From Pinus tabuliformis (lineage: Eukaryota; Streptophyta; Pinopsida; Pinales; Pinaceae): DNA of 64,000 bases. Position 1 is the stretch's first letter. Every line of letters begins with the position of its first letter. Below the pieces are notes generated by a model. The model ran no database searches. It saw only the letters and a list, made by a program, of their open reading frames with translations, and had not been told where the DNA came from. A program made the position numbers and the translations under genes. Below, piece after piece: positions 41,981 to 54,209 of this stretch. The DNA lies in contig CM062817.1 in assembly GCA_031772625.1 (NCBI GenBank), positions 886,514,184 to 886,578,183 on the forward strand, written 5' to 3'.

Positions 41981-42232
41981 CGAGCAGTTTTAGGATAAAG
42001 TTCATGCTCGTTAAAAAATAAACGCAAGATTCGAGCAGTTTTAGGATAAAGTTCATGCTCGTTAAAAAATAAACGCAAGATTCGAGCAGTTTTAGCATAA
42101 AGTTCATGCTCGTTAAAAAATAAACGCAAAATTCGAGCAGTTTTACCGTGGAATTTATGCTCGTTAAAAAATAGAAAAGCGTGAGCAAGAGTTTCCACCA
42201 GAGTTCAAGCTCATTAAAAAATGAACCTATCC
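41981..42232. repeat. 51-bp tandem array with alternating complementary hexamers
   Basis: Units start at 41981, 42032, 42083 and 42134 (51-bp period), with a degenerate fifth at 42182. Each unit contains CGAGCA and, 19 nt later, TGCTCG followed by TTAAAAAAT. The hexamers are exact complements, so hairpins can form within a unit or between neighbours. Related arrays stand in B (50040-50160, minus) and C (63720-63860). Confidence 0.75.
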
Positions 42233-42456
42233 CGGTAAATAACCATTGTGATCGTAAATTTATTAGCCATAAAAAGCCTTGGTCGTGTTTGCACTTGCCG
42301 CCTCCATTCCATTTGGCCGATCGTTCACCCCATATGATTGTTTACCCATTTTGAGGAACAGCTGCGAAGAGTGATTTCACTTAGCCATCCTTGTGACACT
42401 GCCGTGATTGGAAAATTCCAACCTGTACCTGGAATCTGCTGCTATCCCTGTTTATC

Positions 42457-42905
42457 ACTCGTTCCTCAAAAGACGAGTCTTCTTTGAGCTCTTTTCAATT
42501 GACTCGTAAAATATGAAAAGTTTGCCGAGTTTTGGCCTTCCAGCTCGTTAAAAGGACCGGAAGAGCTATCCCTCCTCTAGATTTTAATATTTTTGGACCT
42601 GAGGGATTATTGCACAAAAAGGTCGAGCGCTTGTTTTATTCGGCTCGTTAAAGTTATCGAAAATTCATCCCTTCTGTATTGTTTTATACTTTTTCGGACT
42701 TAAGGGATTAGATGACGAAAAAGGAATTTTGGAGTTAACTTTCTGTACCTTTTCAGACTCTCTAAAAATGAAAAGGACCGAGTTGTCTTTGTCGCTAGAC
42801 TCGTTAAAATGATTAAATAGCAACAAACTTGTCTTTAGACGAGAACGAGTTTCCCTATCGCTAGGCTCGTTAAAACATAGCGATGGGCTTGCCCGAAGGG
42901 CAGGT
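42457..42905 (+). other. Series of stem-loops with CTCGTTAAAA-type loops in A
   Basis: Seen by eye: CTTTTC/GAAAAG (42491-42520, loop AATTGACTCGTAAAATAT); AGCTC/GAGCT (42542-42567); ATCCCTC/GAGGGAT (42568-42607); ATCCCTT/AAGGGAT (42667-42708); CCTTTTC/GAAAAGG (42748-42776, loop AGACTCTCTAAAAAT); TTTGTCGCTA/TAGCAACAAA (42788-42827, loop GACTCGTTAAAATGATTAAA); ATCGCTA/TAGCGAT (42857-42884, loop GGCTCGTTAAAACA); and GCCC/GGGC near 42890. Loops repeat a (G)ACTCGTTAAAA core also found in the leader hairpins. The order is kept in B. Confidence 0.6.
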
Positions 42906-44023
42906 TATAGAACAAGCATATGTTATCCTCCTCAAGCTTGACAAAAATAAAGAGGTACTGGTCAGAAATGACTGGGGAAAAATTGGGAGAACCTCAAAGC
43001 TTTAATGGTAGCAAGTCACTCTTGAACATGACACTTTGTCCTCCGTATCACATCAGGTTGGGTTGTTTCATTCACCGGTCTCATCACCATGGTCTTCGCC
43101 AAACCATCCGTATTTGGGGTAATGCTACCGATCCATCACATCAGTGTCGTTATATGTTCAAGAGATGTGTTCAGAAAGAGTCAACCGTGTCCCATCCACT
43201 GCCATACATTATCCTTCATCCACCCATGATCGCCACCCTGAATCATATCTCACAGATTGTTTTCACCTCCACTAAAATCATTAGCTCCGTTCCGTGTCAC
43301 TGATGTGGGATTCATTAAGGCCCTCCTTTGACGGATCGCTTCTTGTCGACTTCAGCTCATTATCCAGGAAGTTGATCTAGGGACAAACCCCCCAGTACTT
43401 TGAAACTTGCATGCCTCAATGGCAAGTTTCTCACTTCCGACGACAGGTATACATCAATGACCTTCGACCAGAAGATTTTGCGTGGTGTTCGATGCCAAGT
43501 CCTTTATTCACACCACGTGAATTGTACTGCAGTACCTTGAGGGTCATTTTCATTATTGGTGATTCCTCTCGCGCTTGTTAACGGTTTAAATTATTGACCG
43601 GTAATCAAGCGATGTCTTTCCATGTTCGACTTCAGCGCAATTCTCACATGGATCGACTTGTACTTAGAGTGAAGATCGAACGAGTTTGAAGACCCCGGAT
43701 CTAGTTTCATCCATCCGGGCTGTGATATATATTCAGGAAATATAAAAACATTTGATATGTACATTATTGCAGTAGATGATCATCCTACTCAAAGGATGAT
43801 AATTTCAGCAGAGAATTATCAGTCTATCATCAGACGGTCGTCTGTTATATGTACCAAAATGAATTTATAAAGTTGAGCATGGGAATGCCCGCCTCAGCTA
43901 GATCATGAAAGCAGAATGAAAAATAATGTATTGTATTGTATTTTATTACAGGGCACCTCTCAGTGATTGAATGAACTTCGGATCCTCCTGATAAAGCATT
44001 TCACCCGATAAACGACCTCATAC

Positions 44024-44036
44024 TTTAGGGGGCAAC
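44024..44036 (+). other. A polypurine tract
   Basis: TTTAGGGGGCAAC directly precedes the 3' LTR. B has TTTAGGGGGCATC in the same place (48203-48215, minus strand). Confidence 0.65.
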
Positions 44037-45100
44037 TGTTATAGACATTTTTGTGCCTAACAGCATGAAGCATGAAATGTCAATAATCTGAGGGATCCAA
44101 AGTCCCTAAACATGTTGTTCTTACCCCTATAGGAACAAGGTCAGCAAACCACAGCACTGAAAATAAGTTCTCCACCTGAAAACACTCAAAAACAAGCTAT
44201 TTCTTGATCATGTCAGCTGCTCCACTGAGCATCTGCGCTGAATGTCAACTGCTCCACTCTGTACCTGCGCTGAATGTCAAAAGCAATGAAGGCTACCTGC
44301 GCTGGGCGAGATTGGCCAAGTGGCACAGTCATTCTACAAGGTGTCAAATGCCCAGGAAGCTTCCAAAATGACACTTGGATCAGGGAATTCGCCTTGTGAT
44401 GAGTAAGAGGATCTAGATCTCCAAGTGGAAGCAAGAGACTCCAAGTGGACTCAAGAACTGAAGAATAACTGAAGTGGGAGAGGACACTAGTCAGCTTCAT
44501 GTCAGTCTCAAGCTGACTCATCCTTTCTCCAAAACTCCTATATATAGAGCTCTCTCATGAGGTCTAAGGAGGCTGGAATTTTGTGCAAGTAAGGAATTGT
44601 TGTTGGTTTGAGTATAGAACTATTGGGTGATTTGCTTGAAGGAGGTGAAGAGGAGATTTCTTTCTGCTGGGAGGTGTTGCTGGATTGGGCCTATTATGGT
44701 TGTAACACTCTCAGAACTTTACTTCTTCCATTAATAAAGTATTTGAGGTTCTTCTATATGCATGTGTCTCAATGGTGAATTGATGCTTGTATATTTGATT
44801 TATTCTAATCCCTGAATTGATTATGGATGTATGCTTCTTGTAGTTTCCTTTTCTTATGCTTTTACAGGATCTTTGTGTAGCTGGGCCGGTGAAAGAGCAA
44901 GAAGCTAGGAGCAAGCAGCAAAGAGGGAAGATTGGATCAACCATTAGCGGAAGATAACGGTTAGTGGATCCCCTTTCTCTTCTCTCTCTCATCTCATAAA
45001 GAAGTAATCTTGAATATCTTTGCATTCAGTTGTTGCTGAGGTACTATCACCCTTAGAGTGGGATAGGGTCATTCCGTATTGGATACTTTTCCCAACAACA
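44037..45100 (+). repeat. A 3' LTR (1064 bp)
   Basis: TGTTATAGAC to CCCAACAACA. It aligns without gaps to 30007-31070, with about 13 substitutions counted by eye. AATAAA is at 44733-44738. Confidence 0.92.
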
Positions 45101-45105
45101 GTAGG

Positions 45106-47009
45106 CTGTTGAGGTTATGCTTTCTTCTCTTGCATTTTAGCTATCAACACTGGGCATTCTTCTATGGTATGGTCAAACTGGCTACAGTATTGGCATGACG
45201 GGCATGTCTAATTCTAACACTCTCACACGTAGTGCCCTAGTTGTCCACGGTTGTAATAGATAACCTAACCCCAGCTTCTACAAGACCCTCCTCATCCTCG
45301 ACCTTGTCCTCGTCCCTGATAACCTCCACGCATTCCTCCAGCGCCTTGTTCTAGAGGTCGAGTTTCTGCCTGCATCTGGTATGTAGGTGTTTATTCCATC
45401 ATCATCCCATAGTTGCGACAGTGGCACTCATCATGGCCCACCAAATTGCAGAAGTTGCAGAACAACTGCTGGGATGTCTGGATGAACTTTTGAAGTAAGA
45501 AACAATTATTTGTCGCATGTTGTCCAGCAACCTAACAAATAGCGCACCATAGTGCAACCCCCATGCTCGGCCCTTCTGGATCTTATGGCTTTAGGGAAAT
45601 TAGTCCCCCTCATGTAATATAATTTGAGTATACAGGACAGTGGTCTTTATCGCACCCCTAGTTCTTGCACTTCAGACACCAGATTTCTACGTGCACTTCT
45701 GGTTTAGTCTCCTTGTCTTTATTCAAGCTCTGGAATTCTAAGCAGAGGCTTTGTATCTGAGAGTGGACCTATTGTACCCCCAAGGTCGCATCCTGAATAG
45801 GCATTGCATGCAACCTCATCGCGATTTCCAAGGCTTTTGCCTGCATTCCTATCTTCTGTTGTGATAGACAAATTCTTAGGTGGGGCAGAAGCAAAGCTAT
45901 AAACCACTCGCGATGCTGACCATCTGTGAGTTGCATGTTAGCTTCTCGAATCTGACACTTCAACCTTTGATCTAATTCCCAAGGCATCTCATCGACCCTC
46001 ATCATGATTTCCTTAAATCCAACTACTGACTGCGAGTCAGACTTAGGCTTACTAAACTCCTTGTTTAAAGTAGCCTTAGTCTCTGCTAGCAATGCAAGAG
46101 GATTATCAAAACAATACTTAATATACCAAGTCAGCGTGCGAACCCATAAAGTGGTAACCAATTGTGCCTTCTTTATATTATCATCAGTAATTTTTTGTTT
46201 TGTCCAAACAACATTCGAAACAAACCAGAACTACTATGTATCTTCACTCCCGATGACCTTAAAAATCAGTAGCTTCATAGTGTTCACCATGTTGAATGGA
46301 GGTGGTGGAGGTGGAGTGGATGGATGATGTGTTCACAAAAAACCCTATTTTATCAACTGGACAACACTTTGCAATGAAGCTTGTACCGCTCCTTCGTCGT
46401 CACTCGACAAAGGTTCGATAAATGGACTATATTATGGACCTGATCTCTCTCAATCTCTAAAGGGTCTTCCACTTCACGTAGCTCTGAACATCAAGGCAAT
46501 GGCATAACCCATTTTTCACACATTTTAATCCAGGTATTCAAAGATCTTAAATACTTACTTCGCGGTCCATCGAAAAATTGTCGCTCCGCTTCGTTGTAGC
46601 TTACTGACGTATCAACTACAAATTCTGTAAAAAATCCTCCCAAAATTTGATTGAGCCAATGATGAACAACCCACACAATTTGGTTGTCAGAAGATTCTAA
46701 TCATTGCACTAGTTCTGGAGTCCACACTATAGGATTATTGAGGTTCCACCTTCCTTGAATGTCTATTAATTTAGCTAACCAATTGTATAGTTCAATGGGA
46801 AAAGTGCAGAAGAAGATCTCGTGTATCTATGTATACAGATACTTGCTCAAGCACTCTTCCTTTGATAGGCGTGGATTCCTGTTTTCCTGTGTCGTGAACT
46901 TGTGAATCTTCCGATCCAACCACTTTTCAATTTCTTTCTTGGTCGGATTCCAATGATGCGACATCACACATCTCTTTCAAGTAGATCCTGGTCCTAGGAA
47001 TGGAACCAT
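45106..47009 (-). pseudogene. H Gag with zinc knuckles
   Basis: Minus-strand Gag starting near 47009 (MVPFLGPG, then a stop), close to the 5' LTR. Frames at 46676-46491 (WLNQILGGFFTEFVV…NTWIKM) and 46161-45769 (LTWYIKYCFDNPLALL…QHREWFIALLLPHLRICL) are the Gag N-terminus and capsid. Three knuckles follow: CNFCNLVGHDECHC near 45470-45430, a broken one near 45240, and CQYCSQFDHTIEEC near 45200-45160. Stops and shifts abound. Element A interrupts the region downstream of the knuckles. The same order is seen in F. Confidence 0.7.
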
Positions 47010-47013
47010 TTTT

Positions 47014-47138
47014 TGTTTTAGGGGGGTCTTGATCCAAGTTCAGAGTTAGTTGTGCCAACCAAAAAATCCCTACACTACTAGCCATTTCGGCAACAACCTG
47101 AGTAGCGCAGGTTGTGGTTTCACCTGAAGCAGTATGGG
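47014..47138 (-). repeat. H 5' LTR, first part
   Basis: Aligns with the start of 9378-10365 (GGGGGTC…AAGTTCAGAGTTAGTT). It breaks off at ATGGG (47134-47138), where B is inserted, and continues at 56996. Just outside it, on the minus strand, TGGTTCCATTCCTAGGACC may be H's primer site and overlaps the gag start. Confidence 0.85.
47134..47138. repeat. Target-site duplication of B (left)
   Basis: ATGGG precedes B and recurs exactly at 56991-56995 after it. The interrupted H LTR reads on without loss once B and one copy are removed. Confidence 0.9.
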
Positions 47139-48202
47139 TGTTGTAGGGAAAAGTATCCGACTCGGATGACCCTATCCCACTCTAAGGGTGACAGTTCCTT
47201 AGCAACAACTGTAAAACAAACTACTTAAGGTTTACTTCTTTATGAAAGCAAAAGAGAATGGAGAAAGCACTAACCGTTGCCTTGCGCTTAATGTCGAATC
47301 CAAACTCTTCTCTTTGACCGCTTGCTCCTAGCTCTTTGTCCTTATGCTCGCCCAGCTACGATGAGATCCTGCAAGATAACAAAGAAGGAAACTACAAGAG
47401 GCATGCAATCATAACTGGTTCATGGATTAGTGTAAACCAAACATGCAATCATCACAATATATAATTGAAACAAGAGCACATAGAAGAACCTCAATAGCTT
47501 TTATTAATGAAGAAATAAAGGTTCTGAGAGTATTACAACCATTGAAGGCTCCAACCCAGCAACACCTCCCAGCAGAAAGAATTGCTCTTCTTCACCTCTC
47601 TCAAACAATCACCCAATAACTCAATAGTGAAACCAACAGCATATCATTACTTTGCACAAAATTCCAGCCTCCTGAGCTCATAGGAGAGAGCTCAATATAT
47701 AGATGAATTGAGAAAGGATGAGTTAGCTTGCAACTGATGTGTAGCTGCCTTATGTCCTCTCTCTCTTCAGTTAATCTTTAGTTGATCTTCAGTTCTTGAG
47801 TCCACTTGGAGAACTTTGCTTCCACTTGGAGAAACAGAGCCTCTGACTCATCACAAGGCGAAATACCTGATCCAGTGTCATTTTTGGAAGATTCCAAAGC
47901 AATGACTCACTGTGCCACTTGTCCCTTCTCGCTCAGCGCAGGTGGCCTTTGTCCCACTTGCTTTGCAACGCAGGTACACCATGGAGCAACTGAGTTTCAG
48001 CGCAGAAACCTAGTGGAGCACCTGCTTTGATTTCAGGATTGCTTGTTTTTGAGTGTTTTCAGGTGGAGAACTGATCTGAGAGATGTTGGTTTGCTGACCT
48101 TGTTCCTCTAGGGGTAAGAACATCATGTTTAGGGAACTTTGGATCCCTTGGATTATTGACAATTCATGCTTGTTGCTGTAAGGCACAAAATTGTCTATAA
48201 CA
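47139..48202 (-). repeat. B 3' LTR
   Basis: Nearly identical to 55926-56990, ending in TGTTGTAGGG at the left and TCTATAACA at the right. It is clearly related to, but distinct from, the LTR of A (same order of motifs and poly(A) region). Confidence 0.92.
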
Positions 48203-50214
48203 GATGCCCCCTAAAGTATGAGGTCGTTTATCGGGTGAAATGCTTTATTGAGAGGATCCGAAGTTCATTCAATCTGCTGAGAAGTGTCCTGTAATAAGAT
48301 ACAATACAATACATTATTTTTCATACATTTTTCATGATCTAGCTGAGGCGGGCATTCCCATGCTCAGCTTTATAAATACATTTTGGTACATAGAACAGAC
48401 GATCGTCTGATTGTAGACTGATAATTCTCTGCTGAAATTATCATCCTTTGAGAAGGATGATCATCTGCTGTAATGGTGTACATATCAAATGTCTTTATGT
48501 CCTGAATATATATCGCAGCCCGGATGGATGAAACTAGATCCGGGGTCTTCAATCTCTTCCGATCTTCACTCGATGTACAAGTCGATCCATGTGAGAATTT
48601 CTTGAAGTCGAACATGGAAAGACATCGCTTGATTACCGGTCAATGATGTAAACCGTTAACAAGCGCGAGAGGAGTCACCGATAAGGATGATGACCCTCAA
48701 GGTACGGCAGTACAATCCACATGGTGGGAATAAAAGACTTGGCGTCGACCACCATGCAAAATCTCCTGGTCGAAGGTCATTGATGTATACCTGTCGCCGG
48801 AAGTGAGAAACTTGCCATTGAGGCATGCAAGCTTCAAAGTACTGAGGGGGGGTGTTCCTAGATCAACTCCTTGGATAATGAGCTGATGTCGACAAGGAGC
48901 GATCCGTCAAAGGAGGGCCTTAATGAATCCCACATCAGTGACACGGAACGGAGCTAGTGATTGTGATGAGGTGAAAACAAACTGTGATGTATGATTCAGG
49001 GTGGCGGTCATGAAGTGGATGAAGGATAATGTATGGCAGTGGGTGGAACACGGTTGACTCTTTACAGAACCACATCTCTTGAACATATAACGACACTGAT
49101 GTGATGGATTGGTAGCATTACCCCAATTGTGGATGGTGTGGCGAAGACCATGGTTATGAGACCGGTGAATGAAACAACCCAACCCGATGTAATACGGAGG
49201 ACAAAGTGTCATGTTCAAGAGCGACTTGCTACCATTAATGCTGCGAGGTTCTCCCAATTTTTCCCCAGTCATTGCTGACCAGTACCTCTTTATTTTTGTC
49301 AAGCTTGAGGAGGATAACATATGCTTGTTCTATAACCTGCCCTTCGGGCAAGCCCATCGCTATGTTTTAACGAGCCTAGCGATAGGGAAACTCGTTCTCG
49401 TCTAAAGACAAGTTTGTCGCTATTTAATCATTTTAACGAGTCTGACGACAAAGAAAACTCGGTCCTTTTCATTTTTAGAGAGTCTGAAAAGGTACGAAAA
49501 GTTAACTCCAAAATTCCTTTTTCGTCTTCTAATCCCTTAAGTCCGAAAAAGTATAAAACAATACAGAAGGGATGAATTTTCGATTTCTTTAATGAGCCGA
49601 ACAAAACAAGCGCTCGATCTTTTTGTGTAATAATCCCTCAGGTCCAAAAAGATTAAAATCTAGAGGAGGGATAGCTCTTCTTGTCCTTTAACGAGCTGGA
49701 AGGCCAAAACTCGGCAAACTTTTCATATTTTACGAGTCAGTGAAAAGAGCTCAAAGAAGACTCGTCTTTTGAGGAACGAGTGATGAACAGGGATAGCAGC
49801 AGATTCCAGGTACAGGTTGGAATTATCCAATCACGGCAGTGTCACAAGGATGGCTAAGTGAAATCACTCTTCGCAGCTGTTCCTCAAAATGGGTAAACAA
49901 ACATATGGAGGTGAACGATTGGCCAAATGAACGGATGGAGGTGATGGCATATAAACACGACCAAGGGCTTTTAATATGGCTTTCAAAGGTTACATTTCTC
50001 GAGGTTGTTTACCGGTTCATTTTTTCTGGATGAGCTTGAACTGTAGGGAAAGATTGCTCACAACTTGTGTTTATTTTTTAACGAGCATGAACTCTGTACA
50101 AAACTGCTCGATTCTTGCGTTTATTTTTTAACGAGCATGAACATTGCTAAAACTGCTCGATGATATGTTTGCATGCCCCCAGCATAATAACGCAAATCGA
50201 GGTGCGTGCCCCCC
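48203..50214 (-). other. B 3' structured region and deletion block
   Basis: Homologue of A's 41980-44036: polypurine tract (48203-48215), the stretch around 48900-49320, the stem-loop series (49330-49800) and the CGAGCA/TGCTCG array (50040-50160). The block 50162-50214, containing CACCTCGATTTGCG on the minus strand, is absent from A but occurs next to C's primer site. Confidence 0.7.
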
Positions 50215-50601
50215 AAGCTTCATTGCATTCAACTTTGTTGGTTGGAATGAAGGTTTACCATTGAGATCTGGAAAGGGGATCGTTTCATTTTTTAATGAGG
50301 TTGACATAGTAAAAGAACTATCCTCATTGCCCACTGTATTTACAGTACTCGATAGAAAATCGAAAACTGAAGGATGATAAAGGGTATTTTGAGTATCTTC
50401 CCCACAACCCGGGAGAAGGGAACGATGGTGGGAATCATTCCATGGTGCCCCGTCAATTACCATTGATTGGACTATTCCTTTGTCGGTTCCATGCACTCGC
50501 GACCAAGGACTTAAAGGGGTGCCATATTCTCTAGACCTATCTATCCAAACGCTTAATGAGCGTTGATTTGGGGTTGCCCCCCAGGCCAAGAAAATTGATT
50601 G
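50215..50601 (-). pseudogene. B truncated pol leader
   Basis: Directly after the amber codon at 50602 the minus strand stays open and encodes WIDRSREYGTPL…GAPWNDSHHRSLLPG…LYHPSVFDFLSSTVNTV, matching A up to about residue 45 of its pol frame. After roughly 50335 the similarity to A stops, and about 120 bases of unrelated sequence lead to the 3' block. Reverse transcriptase was thus lost by deletion. Confidence 0.7.
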
Positions 50602-53600
50602 CTACAATACTTCCATTGGGCTTGGGGACAAAACCTTTGCATGATCCATGCTGATATCGTTTTCTGACATCTTTTGTGCGGAAGATATCATATTGCAGGT
50701 TCCTACTGTCGCCACTTCTCCCACAATGAACATTGGCGGAAGGGTGAAAGTTCCCATTAATGTAGGATCTTTTAGTAGGCCTACTCTGATATTTTGAAAC
50801 GAATGGTCGCTTCCATGGATCAGAGGAACGCTTCCTGTAACTTGTGAACCATTAGGGAGGAAATTTTGTTGGTCAATGATCGTAATCCCTCCTTGAAAGG
50901 GGAATGCGATTTTCCTAAAATAGGTCGACACAACAGCTTCCATGGCATAAATCCATGGTCTTCCCAGTAGGATGTTATAGTCAAGATTGCCATCGATGAC
51001 TTCAACATCTATTTCTACTGTTTTTCCCCCTAGTTCAACTTTCAAGTTACTAAGGATACCGTAAGGGGTATATGTCCTTCCGTCGAATGCTTTTAATGTT
51101 GTCGATGATCGCGACAAGGTTGGAGATCCTAAAGTTTTCCAGCAACTCATCGACATAATACATGTCGATGCCCCCTCATCAATAATTGTTCGATGAACAG
51201 TTTTGTTGAGGGCTTTCACTTGGACGAGGAAAGCTAGTTGAGCTGGTAACTGAGGATCATATCCTTTGTGATCAAAGGATACAAGATTGGAATCTTTAGG
51301 ATCCACCCCACCAATTGCTGATAACAATGCCTGCCTTTGGGATGGGCAATTTTGTAGTACTTCAAGAGTCGACATAGCAGACGGCGATTGCGCCAAATCT
51401 TCCACTATATTATAATGTTGTGCCGCTCTGGCACGAGGATTAAATGTCGACTTGTGTACTACTCCCTTTGGCGGTTTTATTGTTAATTCATGTGTGATGG
51501 GGGGTACAACTTCTGCCGAAGTTGTTGTCGAACTGCTAGGTTGATCTTTACCTTTATCGTTCGACACCTGTGGATTCCCGTAATCTTTGTTCCTTGTCGA
51601 AATCAAAGCATCATTCTGTTGCTTCGATATCGATAACATAAGCACTTGCGACGGTGAAGCATTTCCACTACCAACCAGATTTTTTCCTCGATCGGGAAAC
51701 GGATCAGTTAACACAGCTGGAGTTTGCGAACTCTTTAAGAATCTTTTTAGATCAGCTTTGTATGGACATTCTCTCGTCCAGTGATCCTCATCACATATCT
51801 GACACCCATAAGGTGGTTTCCTATCTCGAGGAGAGCTTGAAGAAGTTTTTCGAGGGGATGACTCTCCTTGTTTCTTCTTCTTCCCTTCGTTTTGATTCTT
51901 CTTGCTTCCTGGTTGATTGGTTTCTTTGCCCTTATCTGTCGATACGGCATTTACTTCCGAAGCAAGAACTTCTCCATGCGCATTTTGATTCGAATCCTTA
52001 CGGGCCTTCTTTTGATTGGTCCTTTTCGGATTCGTGTTTGCCGTGCCAATCACGCCATCACCGGCATGAGAGTCACTGTTTGATTTAGGAGGAGGAGGGA
52101 TTGAAAACTCTGGTCTAGGGGCGTCTGGTATTTTGTCATAGAGCGTGCCGGACTGAGTATATACTAAGTCCAAATATTGTGCACGAGCAATAACCTGCTC
52201 TTCTGTTACGACTCCCCCCTTTGCCACATCTTCGTTATGGCCGGAAGTAACGACTTTATAAACCACTCAGCTAAAAGCTGATCAGGAACGTATGTTTTAA
52301 CCATTCTTCGTCGACGTCGCCACTCATGTATATGATCTGATATATGAGTTGCGGTTGTCTGTTTGAAGTTAGTCAATATTTTTGTTCCCGTTTCATACCT
52401 TATTGGTAATTGAAAGTGGGTCAAGAATGTCGTGGCAAGGGAGCCAAAATTGTCGAACGAAGCTCTAGGCAATTCTATATACCATTTTGCCGCTGGACCT
52501 GTCAATGTCCTCTGAAAGAGGCGAAGCCTTATCGAATCGTCATTCAAAGTGTTCGACGAACACCATAGATGAAATGTCATCACATGATTCGACGGGTCTT
52601 CACCTGGATTTCCATTGAATTTAGGAATGTCGGATGGAAGTTTGTGCGGAATCACTGGCCACCATGGGGCGTAAGCAATTGGATCATTGGTTAACCGATG
52701 TAAATCAGGCAACTCTAAAGTCGCCACGAATGGTAACTGTTGATTCAAGTTAGGTGAAGCGTAACCAGGATACGATGGAATCGCCTGAACAGTTGGTCTT
52801 TGCATACCAGCATAATGGAGTTGATGTTGGTATGATTGATACGGTTGATGGACTTGACCACTATAAAGTGGTTGATTTTGACCATTTTGATTATATGGTT
52901 GTCCCGTATTCGCAAAGATTTGCTGTTCAGAACCCTGGTACACTTGTTGGAATTGTGGCTGTTGGTATTGCACTATCCACGGTTGCGACACCATGGGTTG
53001 TTGCGCTATACTAACCATTGGACCAAGATTTGGGGTAGTTGTACCCGGCTGTACTTGTGTTGCCCCACCAGTAGGCAATTGTGGTTGGGTCGCAGGGTCA
53101 AGGGGCTGTTGCATGAGAACCTGAGAAATCTGAGGTTGACACACAACAGGCATTGTTTGAACTTGCGACACGGTCACAATAGCCGGTGTAGTTGGGATGT
53201 TTGTCACAGGTACACACTGTTGCATAGAATATACAACTCTTGGTGGCTGGGATAGCATAGGTACCCAACTACTCGTTGCAATTCCACCATAACTTGAATA
53301 AGGTTGAGAACTCCCGTATGGGTACCCTCCCGGAGGGGGTAATGAAAAGGCATACTACCCCCCATACGGTAGCAATCCAGAACTCAAGGCAATTGATTGT
53401 CCTGGAGGACTGGATGGCCTAATTAGATTCCCAAAAGGGTCAATTTGATGAGTCTCACCATGAGAGTTACCAGACATTACTCCGGAACAAACAGGAACAG
53501 ACCATACTGTCGAGATAGTCTCTTGGTGGACTCCTTGTAGCGATTGAGAGCTAGTTGGGACAGATGGTATGCCGGCGAACATTGTTGGATTTGCGGCAGG

Positions 53601-54209
53601 TAATTCTGCCGTCGCCGTGTCATTTGACACAGTCCTAGATGTCGACGGTTGTTCAGACATTTTTAGTCTATCCAATTGATCGCCTAGTGATTCTACAGGA
53701 ACTTCCACTGGTGATGGACAAACTTCTGTTGTAGTAGGAAATAGAGTGACCCCTACTCCAAATTGAATTGGAGCGGATACTTGCGGTTCCTCTATAATTT
53801 CCTCTATCGCAATCAGACCAGGTGGAAGAGGAAGACCGTCAGGTCCGTAAAAGATTTCCGGTGCCGAAGAAGGGGTTGTATCGACCGCGACAGATGTTTG
53901 AGGAACAAAACTTTCTGGACCGGTTACAGATGGAACTGGTTCAGTCATACAAGTATTTGCCCCCAGACTAGGATCAGTATTACTGTCCCTTTGTGGCGAT
54001 CGAACTTCTTCTATAGAGGCAGGGTTTCCGGAAATGTTTGGAGTGACCAGAATCTCAGATGTTGTTGGAACACTTGTTCTAACTTTTAAAGGAGATTTTG
54101 AACTGGTTCGACGAGCTCGCTTTGTCCAGATTGTTTTCGATTCCGGAGACAAAGACGGTTGACTCGCAAGCCTCCGAGAACGACGGATATTCAATTGACT
54201 TTCTTCCAC
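50602..54209 (-). pseudogene. B Gag-protease
   Basis: Close homologue of A's gag-protease. It is open from GTG 54209 in the same context and also lacks an early ATG. It is broken by TAG at 53357-53355 (a CAG/CAA codon in the Gln/Pro-rich part) and by a one-base deletion near 52235 after capsid. Otherwise it is intact: capsid (LTGPAAKWYIELP), a complete zinc knuckle CQICDEDHWTREC with CX2CX3HX4C spacing, and protease with the same DEGA triad. It ends in UAG CAA UCA as in A. Two lesions against otherwise good conservation fit a young, recently functional Gag. Confidence 0.85.

Larger units (their letters stand above)
41847..44023 (+). other. A 3' structured non-coding region
   Basis: About 2.2 kb between the PMD gene and the polypurine tract. 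It holds the 51-bp array (41981-42232), the stem-loop series (42457-42905) and a stretch to 43900 that is also present in B (48203-50160, minus strand). An open frame at 42920-43303 corresponds to one at 49320-48907 in B. The two differ mainly by amino-acid changes and in length, so coding is doubtful. The start of the same block follows C's primer site. Confidence 0.65.
30007..45100 (+). mobile_element. Element A: 15.1-kb Tat-like Ty3/gypsy retrotransposon with antisense PMD gene
   Basis: Complete structure: 1064-bp LTRs at both ends, exact GTAGG duplication, tRNA-Arg-type primer site, structured leader, gag-protease (32782-36360), reverse transcriptase, RNase H-integrase (to 39438), a separate archaeal-type RNase H ORF (39525-39950), an antisense spliced plant-mobile-domain gene (41317-40124), and a 2.2-kb structured 3' region ending in a purine tract. 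The LTRs differ at about 13 positions by eye, so it is fairly young. It inserted head-on into H. Three or more nonsense codons make this copy non-autonomous today. B, C and G are relatives. Confidence 0.93.

Noticed and set aside
41981-42232. CRISPR-like appearance of the regularly spaced repeats
   Set aside because: The whole 51-bp unit is repeated with no unique spacers, in a plant retrotransposon; it is a plain tandem array.
42920-43303. 127-codon frame in A's 3' region with a counterpart in B (49320-48907)
   Set aside because: Many replacement changes, different lengths and no known domain; kept as a non-coding 3' region.
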